The notes: generated by a model not told the origin, from the letters alone. Numbered from the stretch's first letter, positions 8,692 to 19,963 are shown. The stretch is DNA of 64,000 bases from Pseudarthrobacter phenanthrenivorans (GCF_000813845.1 NZ_JWTB01000010.1:79894-143893); one strand, 5' to 3'. A program made the numbers and translations.

Positions 8692-10615
8692 CCCCGCCGC
8701 GCAGGACGGGGAACCGGACCTGCGCGGCACCACGCCCATCCTGCCCGACGACGCCGGAGCAAAGCAGGACGGAAGCGGCAACGACGATTCCGGGGACAAC
8801 GGAGCCGGTCCGGACACCGCCCCGGCTCCGGGCCTTCGGCATGTGGCATTCCGGGCACGTATCTGGCAGCGGCGCGCCCTGATCGTGGCACTGCGCGTCG
8901 CCAGGCTGGTCCGGACCGGGGTCAGCCGTTTCCTGCCCGGACTGAAATACCTCGGCCGTGCCCTGCAGAAGCGCTGGCGGCGCTCCCTTCAGTTCCGGAC
9001 CGTCCTCACCACCCTGTTGCTGGCCGTGACCTCGTTTGCCGTGGTGGGCGCATACCTGTCCAACCAGATTGCCAACAACCTGTTCCAGGAGCGGCTGACC
9101 CAGGCGGAATCGGAGACCCGGTACAACGTCAAGCAGGTGCAGGATACGTTCGACGGCGCCCAGGTCACCGACCAGTCCAGCGTTATCACCCTGGTGTCAG
9201 ACACCCTCAGCGCTGTGGAAGGCCGCGGCTCCGTGATCCAGAGGCGCTACGTCTTTGAGGCCATGCCCAACCAAACCAAACCCCGGAACCGCTGGGTGGA
9301 GTCCCGCGCCTCCGACCAGCTGACCGTCAGTGTCATCCCCCCGGACCTGCGGAAGGCCGTGCAGGAGTCGGGCAAGGACCAGTACTGGGCATCCACCGTG
9401 ATTCCCGTGGGCACCGAGGACCGGCCCGGAATCGCCGTCGGCAACAAGGTGACCTTCAACGGCACCGTCTACGAGCTCTATCTGATCTACGATCTGAACA
9501 CCGCTCAACAGACGCTCAATGAGATCCAAAGCGTGCTCTGGGCCGGCGGCGCCGTCCTGGTCCTCCTGATCGGCGCCGTCGCCTGGTACGTCACCCGCAA
9601 CGTGGTCAGCCCGGTCAGCCACGCGGCGATGGTCTCGGAGAAACTGGCCGCCGGCCAGCTGCAGGAACGAATGGTGGTCAAGGGAGAGGACGAAGTCGCC
9701 CGGCTCGGAGCATCCTTCAACCACATGGCCGCCAGCCTGCAGGAGCAGATTACCCAGCTGGCCACCCTCTCCCAGATGCAGCAGCGCTTTGTCTCCGACG
9801 TCTCCCACGAACTGCGGACGCCCCTCACCACCGTGCGCATGGCGGCGGAGGTGCTCTATGACGCCCGCGACGACTTCGACCCCATCAATAAACGGTCAGC
9901 AGAGCTGCTCTACAACCAGGTGGAGCGCTTCCAGTCCCTTTTGTCGGACCTGCTTGAAATCAGCCGCTTCGATGCCGGCGTGGCCGTGCTCGACGCCGAA
10001 CCGGAAGACCTCCTCCAGGTGATCGCCCACGTCATGGAAGGCGCCGCGCCGGTAGCGGCCGAATACGGCTCGGAGATTATCTTCACGCCTCCCCAGGGTG
10101 CCCTGGTGGTGGACATGGACGCCCGGCGGATCGACCGGATCCTCAGGAACCTGATACTGAACGCCGTGGAGCACGGTGAAGGCAAACCGGTGACCGTGAC
10201 GGTGGCGGCAAACGAGACGGCCGTGGGCGTCGCCGTGCGGGACCACGGCATCGGAATGGACCCCGCCCAGGCTGCCCGGGTTTTCGACCGGTTCTGGCGC
10301 GCCGACCCCGCCCGCGCACGCACCACCGGAGGCAGCGGCCTGGGGCTCTCCATCGCCATGGAGGACACCAAGCTCCACCACGGCTGGCTGCAGGCCTGGG
10401 GCAGGAAGGGCGACGGCGCCAACTTCCGCCTGACCCTTCCCCTGCGCCAGGACGGTGTGATCACGGAATCTCCCGTCCAGCTCGAACCCAAGGACGTCAC
10501 CAATCCAGGCGCACCGGGAAGCGTCCCCGGGGAACAGGACTACAAGAACATGCTGGTGCTGCAGACGGGTGCGGCCAGGCCCGTCCCGACCCGTGATTCC
10601 GGGGAGACACCATGA
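8663..10615 (+). CDS. mtrB: sensor histidine kinase MtrB
   Basis: This 650-residue kinase has a long charged N-terminus, a first membrane segment (about residues 113-135), an extracytoplasmic sensor region, a second membrane segment (about 290-312), HAMP, then the H-box [12 protein letters not shown] with the phosphorylated His at about residue 382. The ATP-binding N, G1 and G2 boxes follow ([30 protein letters not shown]). It phosphorylates MtrA. Its GTG start lies 29 bases inside mtrA; a second GTG follows at 8666, and neither has a strong ribosome site, so the exact N-terminus is uncertain. Its stop overlaps lpqB by four bases. Confidence 0.95.
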   Translation: MVSAIKQGSDPAAQDGEPDLRGTTPILPDDAGAKQDGSGNDDSGDNGAGPDTAPAPGLRHVAFRARIWQRRALIVALRVARLVRTGVSRFLPGLKYLGRALQKRWRRSLQFRTVLTTLLLAVTSFAVVGAYLSNQIANNLFQERLTQAESETRYNVKQVQDTFDGAQVTDQSSVITLVSDTLSAVEGRGSVIQRRYVFEAMPNQTKPRNRWVESRASDQLTVSVIPPDLRKAVQESGKDQYWASTVIPVGTEDRPGIAVGNKVTFNGTVYELYLIYDLNTAQQTLNEIQSVLWAGGAVLVLLIGAVAWYVTRNVVSPVSHAAMVSEKLAAGQLQERMVVKGEDEVARLGASFNHMAASLQEQITQLATLSQMQQRFVSDVSHELRTPLTTVRMAAEVLYDARDDFDPINKRSAELLYNQVERFQSLLSDLLEISRFDAGVAVLDAEPEDLLQVIAHVMEGAAPVAAEYGSEIIFTPPQGALVVDMDARRIDRILRNLILNAVEHGEGKPVTVTVAANETAVGVAVRDHGIGMDPAQAARVFDRFWRADPARARTTGGSGLGLSIAMEDTKLHHGWLQAWGRKGDGANFRLTLPLRQDGVITESPVQLEPKDVTNPGAPGSVPGEQDYKNMLVLQTGAARPVPTRDSGETP

Positions 10616-12327
10616 GGCCTGTAAACCGCCGGACCCAATTTCCGGCTGCACTGCTTGCCCTGCTGATCGTCCTCCTGGCAGGGTGTGCCCGGATTCCCAC
10701 GTCCGGGCCGGTGGGAAAGAGCAGCGAAAGCAGCGCCGGCAACGTGAGTGCACCCGTGTTCCTTCCGGCAGCACCACAGCCCGGGGCGTCGCCCGAGACC
10801 ATCATTGACTACTTCTACCGGGCCGGCAGCGGCTACGAGGACGATTACGCGGTTGCCCGCCAGTACTTGACGCAGGCTTCGGCTGTCTCCTGGAAACCGG
10901 ATAAACGCGCACTGGTGTACCGGGAAGCGCGGGTTGTCCCCACCGGCAACGAAAACGTCTTCAACTACGAACTGGATGTCTCCTACACGGTGGACGCAGA
11001 CGGCATCGCCACCCAGTCACCGCCGGGCACCGTGGAACGCATCCCCGTGACGGTGACCCAGGTGGACGGCGAGTGGCGGATCTCCGGAATCCCTGACGGA
11101 ACTGCCATAGCGGAGGAAACGTTCAAGGTGATTTACGGGGCCTACCCGATCTACTTCTACGACCCCACCTTTACCTACGCCATCCCTGACGTCCGCTGGT
11201 TCCTGAAGAACAAGACCGTCAAAGCCATGACCAGCGCCCTGCTGGCCGGACCCGCGCCCTACCTGCGCGGCGCCGTCGCCAGCGCCTTCCCTTCAGGGAT
11301 CAAGCTTGCCCGCGAATCCGTTCCTGTGGTGTCCGGCGCCGCGCAGGTGGACCTGTCGGCCAAGGAGCTGACCGAAACGTCGGCGGAGGACCGCCTTCGG
11401 ATGCAGATGCAGCTGACCCTGACCTTCCGGAGCCAGCCGGACGTGGTCAATGTCGAGCTGCGTGCCAACCAGGACCTGGTCCGGGTGGAGGACAACGGGT
11501 CCGTCCTGCCTCCGGTGCTCGACAAGACTGTTCCGTCGCGCCAGATCGCCGTGAGCGGCAACGAATTGGTGCGCTACGAAAACAACCGCGTCTCGCCCCT
11601 GCCGGACATGCAGCCGGTGTCCGCGCTCAATCCCCGCTACCCGGCGGAGTCGCCCGTCTCCCAGACAGCCGCCTTCCTCAACGACGGCCGCACCACCTTG
11701 TACAGCATCACTCCGGGCCAGCCTGCCCGTGCCGTGACCACCCGTAGTACCCTCAGCCGGCCCTCCTTCAGCGTCAACGACTGGGTATGGACGGCGGGGC
11801 CCGGGGCCACCGGGGCCACCGAAGTCGTGGCGTTCCGCCCCACCGGGGTGGCGGAAGGCGGAACGGTCCCGTCCGTTACCCTTGCACCCCCCTGGCTTGC
11901 GGGCCGCGCCGTGAAGGAACTGCGGATCTCGCGCGACGGCGTGCGTGCCCTGGTCATTTCTGAGCAGAACGGAAAAACCAAGGTGCAGGTCAGCGGTGTC
12001 ATCCGCGCGGGCGACGGCACGCCCCGTGAACTGACCGCGCCCATCACCCTGGTGGCCGACGGCGATCCGGACCAGGGCGTCTGGGTGAACGGAACCACCC
12101 TCGCCGTCATGAAGGGCGCGCCCGGTTCCAATGTCACGCCCGAGCTGCTGTCCCTTACCTCCGGACAGCCCCAGCAGCTGGCTCCGTGGCCGGGCCTGGT
12201 GTCCATCAGCGCCGGCAATGGTGCCGATGATATCTACGTCCAGTCAGGGGAGGGGATCTTCCAGCGGCTGGGCAACGGCTGGTCCCCCCAGATCAAAGGT
12301 CCAGTCGACCCGGCATTCCCCGGCTGA
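10612..12327 (+). CDS. lpqB: lipoprotein LpqB (MtrAB accessory)
   Basis: This 571-residue lipoprotein has a basic N-terminus, a hydrophobic stretch and the lipobox LLAGC with Cys25 as lipid anchor. A GerMN domain follows (about residues 190-330, with [20 protein letters not shown] sequence just before it), then a C-terminal beta-propeller-like region (LpqB domain). LpqB binds the outside part of MtrB and tunes its signalling. ATG 10612 overlaps the mtrB stop (ATGA). The three genes mtrA, mtrB and lpqB form one coupled operon. Length and order are normal for the family. Confidence 0.95.
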   Translation: MRPVNRRTQFPAALLALLIVLLAGCARIPTSGPVGKSSESSAGNVSAPVFLPAAPQPGASPETIIDYFYRAGSGYEDDYAVARQYLTQASAVSWKPDKRALVYREARVVPTGNENVFNYELDVSYTVDADGIATQSPPGTVERIPVTVTQVDGEWRISGIPDGTAIAEETFKVIYGAYPIYFYDPTFTYAIPDVRWFLKNKTVKAMTSALLAGPAPYLRGAVASAFPSGIKLARESVPVVSGAAQVDLSAKELTETSAEDRLRMQMQLTLTFRSQPDVVNVELRANQDLVRVEDNGSVLPPVLDKTVPSRQIAVSGNELVRYENNRVSPLPDMQPVSALNPRYPAESPVSQTAAFLNDGRTTLYSITPGQPARAVTTRSTLSRPSFSVNDWVWTAGPGATGATEVVAFRPTGVAEGGTVPSVTLAPPWLAGRAVKELRISRDGVRALVISEQNGKTKVQVSGVIRAGDGTPRELTAPITLVADGDPDQGVWVNGTTLAVMKGAPGSNVTPELLSLTSGQPQQLAPWPGLVSISAGNGADDIYVQSGEGIFQRLGNGWSPQIKGPVDPAFPG

Positions 12328-12387
12328 CGCCACGGCAGGCGCACCCCAGCGGCGGATGTATGACCCGAGGGATGTGTCAACGCGGCC

Positions 12388-12402
12388 CTTTCCACATAGG
12401 GC
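12388..12402 (+). promoter_or_regulatory. degenerate TTATCCACA-type box before comF
   Basis: Reads CTTTCCACATAGGGC. The 12 bases TCCACATAGGGC are identical to the box in front of the FHA-FtsK ATPase gene (34806-34820, minus strand). Exactly 39 bases separate the end of the 9-mer (12396) from CACAGT (12436-12441), a weak -10-like hexamer six bases before the comF ATG. It points toward comF. See the finding on the shared box. Confidence 0.45.
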
Positions 12403-12447
12403 CGCCGGGACTGCGGTATGCAGGACGCCAGCGGGCACAGTGGGACC

Positions 12448-13392
12448 ATGAACAGCGCACTCCGCGGAACATGTCCAGGAAAGCCTTCGCGAAAGCCTCC
12501 GCGGACTGCCCTGCGGACCCGGGAATTGGACCCCGACCTGCGGCCGCCCCCACTCCGCGCGGCACTGCACCGGGGCGAACACCAAGCTGCCCTCCTTCGG
12601 CTTCTCGATTGGCTGGCAGATGCGGCAGGAGATTTCCTGGCGTTGGCGGTTCCCGTTGACTGTGTGTGCTGCGGCGCGGAAGACCGCACCCTGTGTCCGT
12701 CCTGCGCCGGCAGAGTCCGGCACTTGACCCGCCGGCCCTTCCGCGCGGAGGCCGGCGCCCCTGCCTTGATGGACGTCACCGGTACGCCCCTGCTGCCCGT
12801 GGTGGCCGCCGGTGTCTACCGGGACGAGCTTGCCCAGGCGCTGCTGTCCTTCAAACGGCACGGCCAGTACCAACTCCGCAGGTGCCTTGGCGGGGCCCTG
12901 GCCGGCGCCCTCAGGGCCGCCGCCCAGGGCGACCACGGATTGCTGCTGGTCCCGGTACCCACCAGTACCGGCGGGTATCTAAAGCGGGGGTTCAGTCCCG
13001 TCCATCTCCTCCTCAAGGAGGCGTCACGGCAGCTTCCGGGCCTCGACGTTGCGGATGTCCTGGACAGGGCACCGGGACGGGGCCGGCTGTCCGCCGGAGT
13101 GAACAGCGGCCAAGCCCGGCAGCGGACGTCGGCGGGGCAAAAGGGCCTGGGGAGGGGAGCCCGCGCACAACGGGTGAGGGGGTCCATGCGGACCAGGCGA
13201 GGCTCGCGCCCAGAGGTCGCAGGACAGCCCGTCCTCATTGTCGACGATGTCCTCACCACGGGTTCCACCCTCGGTGAAGCAGCCCGCGCACTCCATCACG
13301 CCGGGGCCCGGGTGAGGGGCGCCGTCGTGCTTGCCGCGACACGCCCGCCGGACGCGCAGGATCCGGCACCAGCGCCCGCCGGGGCGGTGTAA
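12448..13392 (+). CDS. comF: ComF family phosphoribosyltransferase-like protein
   Basis: This 314-residue protein has a four-Cys zinc finger (CVCCG ... CPSCAG, about residues 72-90), then a type I phosphoribosyltransferase fold with the PRPP-binding motif VLIVDDVLTTGST near residue 260. ComF proteins are needed for DNA uptake in naturally competent bacteria. ATG 12448 is preferred because a -10-like CACAGT ends six bases before it, which would give a leaderless mRNA; ATG 12418 in the same frame is the alternative and adds ten residues. The gene follows lpqB by 120 bases and seems to have its own promoter with the upstream box. Confidence 0.85.
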   Translation: MNSALRGTCPGKPSRKPPRTALRTRELDPDLRPPPLRAALHRGEHQAALLRLLDWLADAAGDFLALAVPVDCVCCGAEDRTLCPSCAGRVRHLTRRPFRAEAGAPALMDVTGTPLLPVVAAGVYRDELAQALLSFKRHGQYQLRRCLGGALAGALRAAAQGDHGLLLVPVPTSTGGYLKRGFSPVHLLLKEASRQLPGLDVADVLDRAPGRGRLSAGVNSGQARQRTSAGQKGLGRGARAQRVRGSMRTRRGSRPEVAGQPVLIVDDVLTTGSTLGEAARALHHAGARVRGAVVLAATRPPDAQDPAPAPAGAV

Positions 13393-13582
13393 ACAGCGCA
13401 TGACTTAGAAAAAAATAAACCGGGAAAGGATGAATAACGGGTGGCTATGAACTAACGTCGGTGGTGGGTACCAAGAACAGAATGTACCTTTCGATGGCGG
13501 CTCGGAGAGGGGCTCGACTGTCAAGCCAGCCCGGCCCAAGGAAGCGCCGCCGTCGTGTCACCGAAGTCATTTGGAGGGCACC

Positions 13583-14308
13583 ATGGAGTTTATGATCAGC
13601 GGACGAAATCTGACTGTTTCAGACCGGTTCCGCGAATATGCCGGGGAAAAAATCGCAAAGATCGAATCACTGGGCGACAAGGTCCAGAGGGTCGACGCGA
13701 AAGTCTCCAAGGAGACCAATGCCCGGCAAACCGGCGACCAGCTGACCGTCGAAGTGACAGTCCTGGGCCGCGGGCCCGTGATTCGTGCCGAAGCCAGCGC
13801 CGCAGACAAATTTGCCGCCTTTGACCTCGCCTACAACAAACTGCTTGAGCGGCTCCGCCGGGCCAAGGACCGCAAGAAGGTCCACCACGGCCGGCACACT
13901 CCCAAGGCCGTCCGCGAAGCAACCGCGTCGCTTGAGCCCGCCAGCGCCCACGAGCCGCTGTACCTTGAAGCAAACCACCGGGACGAAGCTGCACAGGCCA
14001 CCAAAGACACATCCCCTTACGATGTCGAGAACGACATCCCCGCCGGTAATTCCCCGGTCCTGATCCGCCGCAAGGTCTTCCCCGCGGCCTCCCTTTCCCT
14101 CGACGACGCCGTGGACAACATGGAGCTCGTCGGCCACGACTTCTATCTCTTCGTGGACAAAGCGACCAACACGCCCTCCGTCGTGTACCGCCGCCGAGGC
14201 TGGACCTATGGGGTGATCACCCTCGACCACGAATGCGAGCCCGGGGACACCGTCATCGAGGAAAAGGTCCTGGCCTACCGTTCGGACGACGCCCCCGCCA
14301 ACGCCTAG
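13583..14308 (+). CDS. hpf: ribosome hibernation-promoting factor, long form
   Basis: A 241-residue long-form HPF. The N-terminal domain (about 1-105, MEFMISGRNLTVSDRFREYA) binds the 30S decoding region. After a linker, the C-terminal domain (about 178-235, PVLIRRKVFPAASLSLDDAV ... VVYRRRGWTYGVI) dimerises ribosomes into 100S particles. The start is ATG 13583 with GGAGG five to six bases upstream; the apparent TTG at 13571 overlaps that ribosome site and is rejected. The 190 bases between comF and hpf hold its promoter region, where I could not fix a -10. Confidence 0.93.
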   Translation: MEFMISGRNLTVSDRFREYAGEKIAKIESLGDKVQRVDAKVSKETNARQTGDQLTVEVTVLGRGPVIRAEASAADKFAAFDLAYNKLLERLRRAKDRKKVHHGRHTPKAVREATASLEPASAHEPLYLEANHRDEAAQATKDTSPYDVENDIPAGNSPVLIRRKVFPAASLSLDDAVDNMELVGHDFYLFVDKATNTPSVVYRRRGWTYGVITLDHECEPGDTVIEEKVLAYRSDDAPANA

Positions 14309-14340
14309 GGTGGACTTCAGCACCACCAGAGAGGACTGAC

Positions 14341-15567
14341 TTGTCAGCAACGCTGAGCCTTGACCAGGCACGGCGGATCGCACTGGCAGCGCAGGGACTC
14401 CACAAAGGACGGCCCACCGGCCCCGTGTCAGCACGGGCGGTGGGCCGGACTTTTGCCCGTCTGCAGCTCGTCCAGATCGATTCGGTGAATGTCCTGGTCC
14501 GCAGCCACTTCCTGCCCTTCTATTCGCGGCTTGGAAACTACGACCGCGACATCCTGCAGCGCATGGCCGGCAGCCACCCCCGCCGCATGCTCGAATACTG
14601 GGCGCACGAGGCAAGCTACATCCGGCCGGAGCACTACCAGGACCTCCTGTTGTGGCAGAAGCGGTCCTGGGTGGGGGCGTCCCGGCTGGACCCGGCGCTG
14701 CGCAGGGACGTGGAGGGCAAGATCCTGGAGGTCCTTGCCCGCTCCAGGCCCATGACGGCCTCTGAACTGACCAGGCGCATCGGGCACGTCGAGGAAAAGC
14801 AGGCGGAGAATTGGGGGTGGAACTGGAACGCTGTCAAGCGGGTTCTGGAGCACCTTTTCGAGGCGGGCCTCGTGTCGGCGGCTTCACGGACCGGGCAGTT
14901 TGAACGCAGGTACACACTGACGTCCAAAGTCCTCCCGTCCGCCCCTGTCCCGGCGCCGGACGTGGACCCGGCTACTGCGCTTCGGCGGCTGACCGATGCT
15001 GCTGCGCAGGCCCACGGCATCGGAACCGTCCGCTGCTTCGCCGACTACTTCCGGACGCCTGTCAAGGCCACCGCAGAAGCTGTTGAGCACCTGGTGGGGC
15101 AAGGCAGGCTGGAACCGGTCAACGTCGCGGGCTGGGGCCGGCCTGTCTTCCGGCATGTCGAATCAGCCTTGCCGCGGCAGGCCACTGGACGTGCGCTCGT
15201 GAGCCCGTTCGATTCCCTGGTCTTTGAGCGCCGGCGGCTGCTGGAACTGTTCGGCTTCCATTACCGCATCGAGATCTACACGCCGGAAGCCAAACGCCGC
15301 TACGGCTATTACGTCCTGCCTTTCCTGCTGCGTGACCGCATCGTGGCCAGGGTGGACCTCAAAGCGGACCGGACTGGCGGCCGGCTGTTGGTCAGATCGG
15401 CCTTTGCCGAGCCGGACGCGCCGGGGGACACCGCCGTCGAACTCGCTGCAGAGGTGGCCTTGATGGCGCAGTGGCTTGGCCTGCACGACGTGCAGGTGGG
15501 GTCCGCAGGGGACCTGTCCGCGGGGCTGGCCAAGGAACTCCTGCGGCTCCAGGGCGTATCGCTCTGA
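14341..15567 (+). CDS. winged-helix protein of the YcaQ/AlkX family (HTH_42)
   Basis: A 408-residue protein of the YcaQ family, DNA glycosylases that act on interstrand crosslinks and bulky lesions in studied members. Visible signatures are QLVQIDSVNVLVRSHFLPFYSRLG near residue 42, WAHEASYI near 88, a central winged-helix part and SPFDSLVFERRRLLELFGF(H)YRIEIY near 285-310. The start is TTG 14341 because GAGAGGA lies about five bases upstream and the family N-terminus (LSLDQARRIAL) begins there; the frame is open to 14233 but overlaps hpf. It sits between hpf and secA. Assignment to repair is by family only. Confidence 0.8.
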   Translation: MSATLSLDQARRIALAAQGLHKGRPTGPVSARAVGRTFARLQLVQIDSVNVLVRSHFLPFYSRLGNYDRDILQRMAGSHPRRMLEYWAHEASYIRPEHYQDLLLWQKRSWVGASRLDPALRRDVEGKILEVLARSRPMTASELTRRIGHVEEKQAENWGWNWNAVKRVLEHLFEAGLVSAASRTGQFERRYTLTSKVLPSAPVPAPDVDPATALRRLTDAAAQAHGIGTVRCFADYFRTPVKATAEAVEHLVGQGRLEPVNVAGWGRPVFRHVESALPRQATGRALVSPFDSLVFERRRLLELFGFHYRIEIYTPEAKRRYGYYVLPFLLRDRIVARVDLKADRTGGRLLVRSAFAEPDAPGDTAVELAAEVALMAQWLGLHDVQVGSAGDLSAGLAKELLRLQGVSL

Positions 15568-15600
15568 GGGAAAAGGGGCACCGCCAAGGTGTCTCTCCCG

Positions 15601-15606
15601 TAGACT
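15601..15606 (+). promoter_or_regulatory. possible -10 element of secA
   Basis: TAGACT fits the TANNNT -10 pattern and lies 44 bases before the secA GTG. No convincing -35 is visible at 16-18 bases upstream. Confidence 0.3.
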
Positions 15607-15650
15607 GAACACGCCAGAATTCGGCGGCATCAAACTGGGAGCAACTTCAC

Positions 15651-18392
15651 GTGGCATCACTTATCGAAAAAATCCTCCGTACGGGTGACAAGAAGACACT
15701 CCGGCAACTGCGGAACTATGCCGATTCCATCAATGCCCTCGAAGACTCATTCAAGACCTTTACCGACGCTGAGCTCCGCGAGGAGACAGACCGCCTCCGC
15801 GAACGCCACCGGGACGGCGAGAAGCTGGACGACCTGCTTCCAGAGGCCTTTGCCGCCGTCCGTGAAGCGTCATCCCGGACGCTGGGGCTGCGCCACTTCG
15901 ACGTCCAGCTGATGGGCGGCGCCGCCCTGCACCTGGGCAATATCGCCGAAATGAAAACCGGTGAGGGCAAGACCCTGGTGGCGACTGCTCCCGCCTACCT
16001 CAATGCCTTGACCGGCAAGGGCGTCCACGTTGTCACGGTCAATGACTACCTTGCCGAATACCAGTCCGAACTCATGGGCAGGGTTTACCGCTTCCTCGGC
16101 CTGACCAGCGGCGTCATCCTCGCCAACCAGGATCCGTCCGTACGCCGCCAGCAGTACGCCGCCGACATCACCTACGGCACCAACAACGAATTCGGGTTCG
16201 ACTACCTGCGCGACAACATGGCCTGGGACCGGAGCGAACTGGTCCAGCGCGGCCACAACTTCGCCATCGTCGACGAAGTGGACTCCATCCTCATCGACGA
16301 AGCCCGGACGCCGCTCATCATCTCCGGCCCGGCGCAGGGAGACACCAACCGCTGGTACAGCGAATTCGCCAAGGTTGTCCTGCGCCTGGAAGCAGGCAAG
16401 GACTACGAAGTCGACGAGAAGAAACGCACGGTCGGCGTCCTGGAGACCGGGATCGAAAAGGTCGAGGACTACCTGGGCATCTCCAACCTTTACGAGTCCG
16501 CGAACACCCCCCTGATTGGGTTCCTTAACAACGCCATCAAGGCCAAGGAACTGTTCAAGCGGGACAAGGACTACGTCATCCTGGACGGCGAAGTACTGAT
16601 CGTCGATGAGCACACGGGCCGCATCCTGGCCGGCCGGCGCTACAACGAGGGCATGCACCAGGCGATCGAGGCCAAGGAAGGCGTCGAGATCAAAGCGGAG
16701 AACCAGACCCTGGCTACCGTGACGCTCCAGAACTACTTCCGCATGTACAGCAAGCTTTCCGGCATGACCGGCACCGCCGAGACTGAGGCGGCCGAATTCA
16801 TGAGCACGTACAAGCTTGGGGTGGTGGCCATCCCCACGAACCGGGACATGCAGCGCATCGACCAGCCCGACCTCGTGTTCAAGAACGAGGTTGTGAAATT
16901 CGACGCCGTGGTGCGGGATATCGCCGAACGGCACGAAAAGGGCCAGCCGGTCCTCGTGGGTACCACCAGCGTGGAGAAGAGCGAGTACCTCTCCAAACTC
17001 CTCGCGAAGGAAGGCATCCGCCACGAGGTCCTGAACGCCAAGAACCATGCCCGGGAAGCTGCGATCGTCGCCCAGGCAGGCCGGAAGGGCGCGGTCACTG
17101 TGGCGACCAACATGGCCGGCCGCGGCACCGACATCATGTTGGGCGGCAATGCTGAGTTCACCGCCGTGGCAGAACTGGCCAAGCGCGGCCTGGACCCGGA
17201 GGAAAACTCCGAAGAGTACGAAGCAGCCTGGCCGGCCGCCTTCGAAGCAGCCAAGCAGTCCGTGAAGGATGAACACGAGGAGGTCCTGGACCTGGGAGGC
17301 CTCTATGTGCTGGGCACCGAGCGGCACGAATCCCGCCGCATCGACAACCAGCTCCGCGGCCGTTCCGGCCGCCAGGGCGACCCCGGCGAATCCCGGTTCT
17401 ACCTTTCCCTGACCGATGACCTCATGCGGCTCTTCAATTCCGGTGCTGCTGAACGTTTGATGAACAGTTCTGTCCCGGACGACGTCGCGCTTGAGTCCAA
17501 GCTCGTTTCCCGCGCCATCGCCTCCGCCCAGGGACAGGTGGAAGGCCGCAACGCAGAGCAGCGGAAGAACGTCCTGAAGTACGACGACGTCCTCAACCGC
17601 CAGCGCGAAGCCATCTACAGCGACCGCCGCCGCATCCTGGAGGGCGATGACCTGCATGAAAAGGTGCAGTTCTTCGTGGAGGACACCATCACCGCCCTCA
17701 TCGACGCCGCAACCGCAGAAGGCAACGGCGACGACTGGGACTTCCACCAGCTGTGGGCGAACCTGAAGACGCTTTACCCGGTCAGCCTGACGGCTGAAGA
17801 GATCATCGAAGAGGCCGGCGGAAAGTCCCGGGTAACGGTGGAGATGCTCAAGGAAGAGATCCTCTCCGATGCGCGCCTGGTGTACCAGGCCCGTGAGGAA
17901 GCCATCGGCTCCGAGAGCATGCGCGAACTGGAGCGCCGGGTGGTGCTTTCGGTCATCGGCCGCAAATGGCAGGAACACCTCTACGAAATGGATTACCTCA
18001 AGGAAGGCATCGGGCTGCGCGCCATGGCACAGCGCGATCCGCTGGTGGAGTACCAGCGTGAAGGCTTCGCCATGTTCCAGAGCATGATGGAGGCCATCCG
18101 CGAGGAGAGCGTCGGGTTCCTCTTCAACCTTGAAGTGGAAGTGACTCCTGCCCAGGACGTGGTGGTCCAGGACGCGTCCGGCGGACACACCGAGCATGTC
18201 GATCCTCAGGTTCACGCCGCCGGTCTGGAAGCGCCGGAGAAGCCGGCACAGCTTCAGTACACCGCCCCCAGCGAGAGCGGTGGAACGCAGACCCGGGTGG
18301 AAACCCGCCAGGGAGCCGGCCGTTCAGGAAACCCAGCCAAGGCGGCCGCCCAGGACGCAGCGAAGCGGACCGGCAAGAAGAAGAAGCGCTAG
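15651..18392 (+). CDS. secA: preprotein translocase motor subunit SecA
   Basis: This 913-residue SecA1-type ATPase has Walker A MKTGEGKT (residues 101-108), Walker [14 protein letters not shown] near 205-217, the second motor part ([22 protein letters not shown]), and the helical scaffold and wing domains. The C-terminal ~75 residues are a variable tail ending in KKKKR, with no CxCx(8)CH zinc motif. SecA pushes unfolded secretory proteins through SecYEG. The GTG start is preceded by GGGAG. The order hpf-(ycaQ)-secA is typical of Micrococcaceae. A strong hairpin follows the stop. Confidence 0.98.
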   Translation: MASLIEKILRTGDKKTLRQLRNYADSINALEDSFKTFTDAELREETDRLRERHRDGEKLDDLLPEAFAAVREASSRTLGLRHFDVQLMGGAALHLGNIAEMKTGEGKTLVATAPAYLNALTGKGVHVVTVNDYLAEYQSELMGRVYRFLGLTSGVILANQDPSVRRQQYAADITYGTNNEFGFDYLRDNMAWDRSELVQRGHNFAIVDEVDSILIDEARTPLIISGPAQGDTNRWYSEFAKVVLRLEAGKDYEVDEKKRTVGVLETGIEKVEDYLGISNLYESANTPLIGFLNNAIKAKELFKRDKDYVILDGEVLIVDEHTGRILAGRRYNEGMHQAIEAKEGVEIKAENQTLATVTLQNYFRMYSKLSGMTGTAETEAAEFMSTYKLGVVAIPTNRDMQRIDQPDLVFKNEVVKFDAVVRDIAERHEKGQPVLVGTTSVEKSEYLSKLLAKEGIRHEVLNAKNHAREAAIVAQAGRKGAVTVATNMAGRGTDIMLGGNAEFTAVAELAKRGLDPEENSEEYEAAWPAAFEAAKQSVKDEHEEVLDLGGLYVLGTERHESRRIDNQLRGRSGRQGDPGESRFYLSLTDDLMRLFNSGAAERLMNSSVPDDVALESKLVSRAIASAQGQVEGRNAEQRKNVLKYDDVLNRQREAIYSDRRRILEGDDLHEKVQFFVEDTITALIDAATAEGNGDDWDFHQLWANLKTLYPVSLTAEEIIEEAGGKSRVTVEMLKEEILSDARLVYQAREEAIGSESMRELERRVVLSVIGRKWQEHLYEMDYLKEGIGLRAMAQRDPLVEYQREGFAMFQSMMEAIREESVGFLFNLEVEVTPAQDVVVQDASGGHTEHVDPQVHAAGLEAPEKPAQLQYTAPSESGGTQTRVETRQGAGRSGNPAKAAAQDAAKRTGKKKKR

Positions 18393-18422
18393 CAGGTCCG
18401 CCGGCAGCATCGGCAAGAGTAA

Positions 18423-18454
18423 ACAGGGCGGGGACGGCATCGTCCCCGCCCTGT
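18423..18454. terminator. bidirectional hairpin after secA
   Basis: Perfect 14-base inverted repeat (ACAGGGCGGGGACG, loop GCAT, complement). No U-run follows. It lies between the converging secA and Rv3235-like genes and can serve both. Confidence 0.85.
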
Positions 18455-18487
18455 GTGCTTCCTTGGACCGGGCGCTCTTTCAACTGC

Positions 18488-18988
18488 TCAACCGATAACG
18501 AGCTCGACGATCCGCCAGACCTGCTTGCTGCGCTCAAGCCGGACAGCAACGGCGCGGGCGCGGACGTCATCCACCACGACGGCGCTGGCTTCGTAGATTC
18601 CGTCAGCCACTTCGCACACGCGCACGGAGCGGACTGTCGAATTCCGGTGGAGCCGGGCCAAAGCAGGATTGCCGGTCCTGGTAAGTTCGCGCCTGATAAG
18701 TGCTGCCCGGTGCTGCAGCGCTGCCAGGCAGCGCGGGTCCAGGCGTCGCGCCAACTGGTGGATAGGCCGAATTCCAGCCAGGACCTCCATTGAGGCCTGG
18801 ACCGTGCCGCGCGTCATCGCCCTGACTTCCGCTGCCTCACTGACAGGCCGCAGCGGCGCCGGGTTGGTCCCGGCCGCTTGTCCAGCCGGCTTCGTTGCGA
18901 CAGTTCTGCTGCTTCCGATGCTCCTCCTGCCGCTTTTGGTGTCGGTGGCCAGCCCCTGGACGGCCCGGGCAGGTGTCACTGCGGTCAT
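18488..18988 (-). CDS. Rv3235-family protein
   Basis: A 166-residue protein with a disordered N-terminal half (Ser/Thr/Pro/Ala-rich) and a conserved C-terminal region: HQLARRLDPRCLAALQHRAAL, then a beta-rich part ending in RLERSKQVWRIVELVIG. This matches the small actinobacterial Rv3235-like proteins often encoded near secA; their function is unknown. No signal peptide or membrane segment. ATG 18988 is preceded by GGGGAAC. It is 99 bases downstream of the LysM gene on the same strand, possibly one transcript. Confidence 0.7.
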   Translation of the reverse strand: MTAVTPARAVQGLATDTKSGRRSIGSSRTVATKPAGQAAGTNPAPLRPVSEAAEVRAMTRGTVQASMEVLAGIRPIHQLARRLDPRCLAALQHRAALIRRELTRTGNPALARLHRNSTVRSVRVCEVADGIYEASAVVVDDVRARAVAVRLERSKQVWRIVELVIG

Positions 18989-19087
18989 GGTGTTCCCCTT
19001 GGTTGGTTGGCTGCGTGGAGCCGGCTGGCGCTTGGTCTGCCTGGTTGTTGGGCATGCTGTGGGTTGACGGGTGGGCGTCCTGAGCGG

Positions 19088-19963
19088 CTAGGGAGCTGCG
19101 GGCGCCTGGAGGACCTGGCCGGGCAGCAGGACGTCGGGATTTCCACCGATCTGCGCACGGTTGGCGGCGTACCATCGCGGCCATTCGAGGGCGATATCCA
19201 CATCCGACGCGTCCGGGCCCAGGTACTGCGCCACGATGTCCCACAGCGTGTCGCCGGCGAGAACTGCCACTTCCCCTGCGCCGCCACCGCCGGTGCCGCC
19301 GCTACCCGGGACAGTCCTGGTCTGGGGCGCGGCCAGCAGGCCCGGTTCCACCACCGGGGGAGCAGGCTGCCATCCCGGGTCAAGCGTGGAGGCCTGTTGT
19401 CGGCCGGACCCTGTTCCTTCCAGTCGCAGTTCCTCCCCGCCGGCTGATGGTTTCCATTCCGGGACGAACTGTGGCCGGCCACTGGTGCCAGCGGACATGC
19501 CGTATCCGCCGTGCTGTGCCATATCCGGGCTTTTCGCAGGGGCCGTCGGCGAGGATGACTGCACCTGGCTGGGCGTCCATTCTGGGCTAGGTGGAGCCGG
19601 TGCAGCATGTGCTGCGACGCCCGTTACGAGTTGAAGGGACAGGCCTGCAATCACTGCCCGCTGCATGAAGCCGGGGGAGAACTTGCGCGCGGCCGCGGCG
19701 GCGCTGCGCTTCCCCAGATGCTCCAGCAGGACGGCTGCCGCGGCGCCCAGGATCGAAATTGTCCACCACAGCAGCAGGCCAAGGCCTGCAGCTGCTGATG
19801 CTGCTGCCAGGAGGACGCCGGCGGACGCCTCGTGATGACGTGCGGATGATTCCTGCCACTCTGCCAGCAGGCCCACCCCGAGGAGGCAAAGCAGGAGGCC
19901 AAGTGCCAGGACTGCCAGGGCCATGGACGCATCGGACCATTTCCCGCCGACGAAATGTGCCAT
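19088..19963 (-). CDS. membrane-anchored LysM domain protein
   Basis: A 291-residue protein with two hydrophobic segments near residues 15-35 and 47-75 and a third near 103-118. A Pro/Ser/Gly-rich linker (120-225) leads to a C-terminal LysM domain (VAVLAGDTLWDIVAQYLGP ... IGGNPDVLLPGQVLQAP). LysM binds peptidoglycan, so it probably sits in the membrane with LysM in the wall. ATG 19963 has GGAGGGG just upstream. It precedes the Rv3235-like gene on the minus strand. No catalytic domain is present, so a structural or regulatory wall role is the most I can say. Confidence 0.75.
   Translation of the reverse strand: MAHFVGGKWSDASMALAVLALGLLLCLLGVGLLAEWQESSARHHEASAGVLLAAASAAAGLGLLLWWTISILGAAAAVLLEHLGKRSAAAAARKFSPGFMQRAVIAGLSLQLVTGVAAHAAPAPPSPEWTPSQVQSSSPTAPAKSPDMAQHGGYGMSAGTSGRPQFVPEWKPSAGGEELRLEGTGSGRQQASTLDPGWQPAPPVVEPGLLAAPQTRTVPGSGGTGGGGAGEVAVLAGDTLWDIVAQYLGPDASDVDIALEWPRWYAANRAQIGGNPDVLLPGQVLQAPAAP

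Noticed and set aside
15870..18215. 781-residue open frame antisense to secA
   Set aside because: It is a by-product of G+C-rich third positions of secA; no ribosome site, no family resemblance, and SecA on the other strand is certain.
19196..19204. ATATCCACA match to the shared box
   Set aside because: It is inside the LysM coding region, one base off, and not near a promoter.
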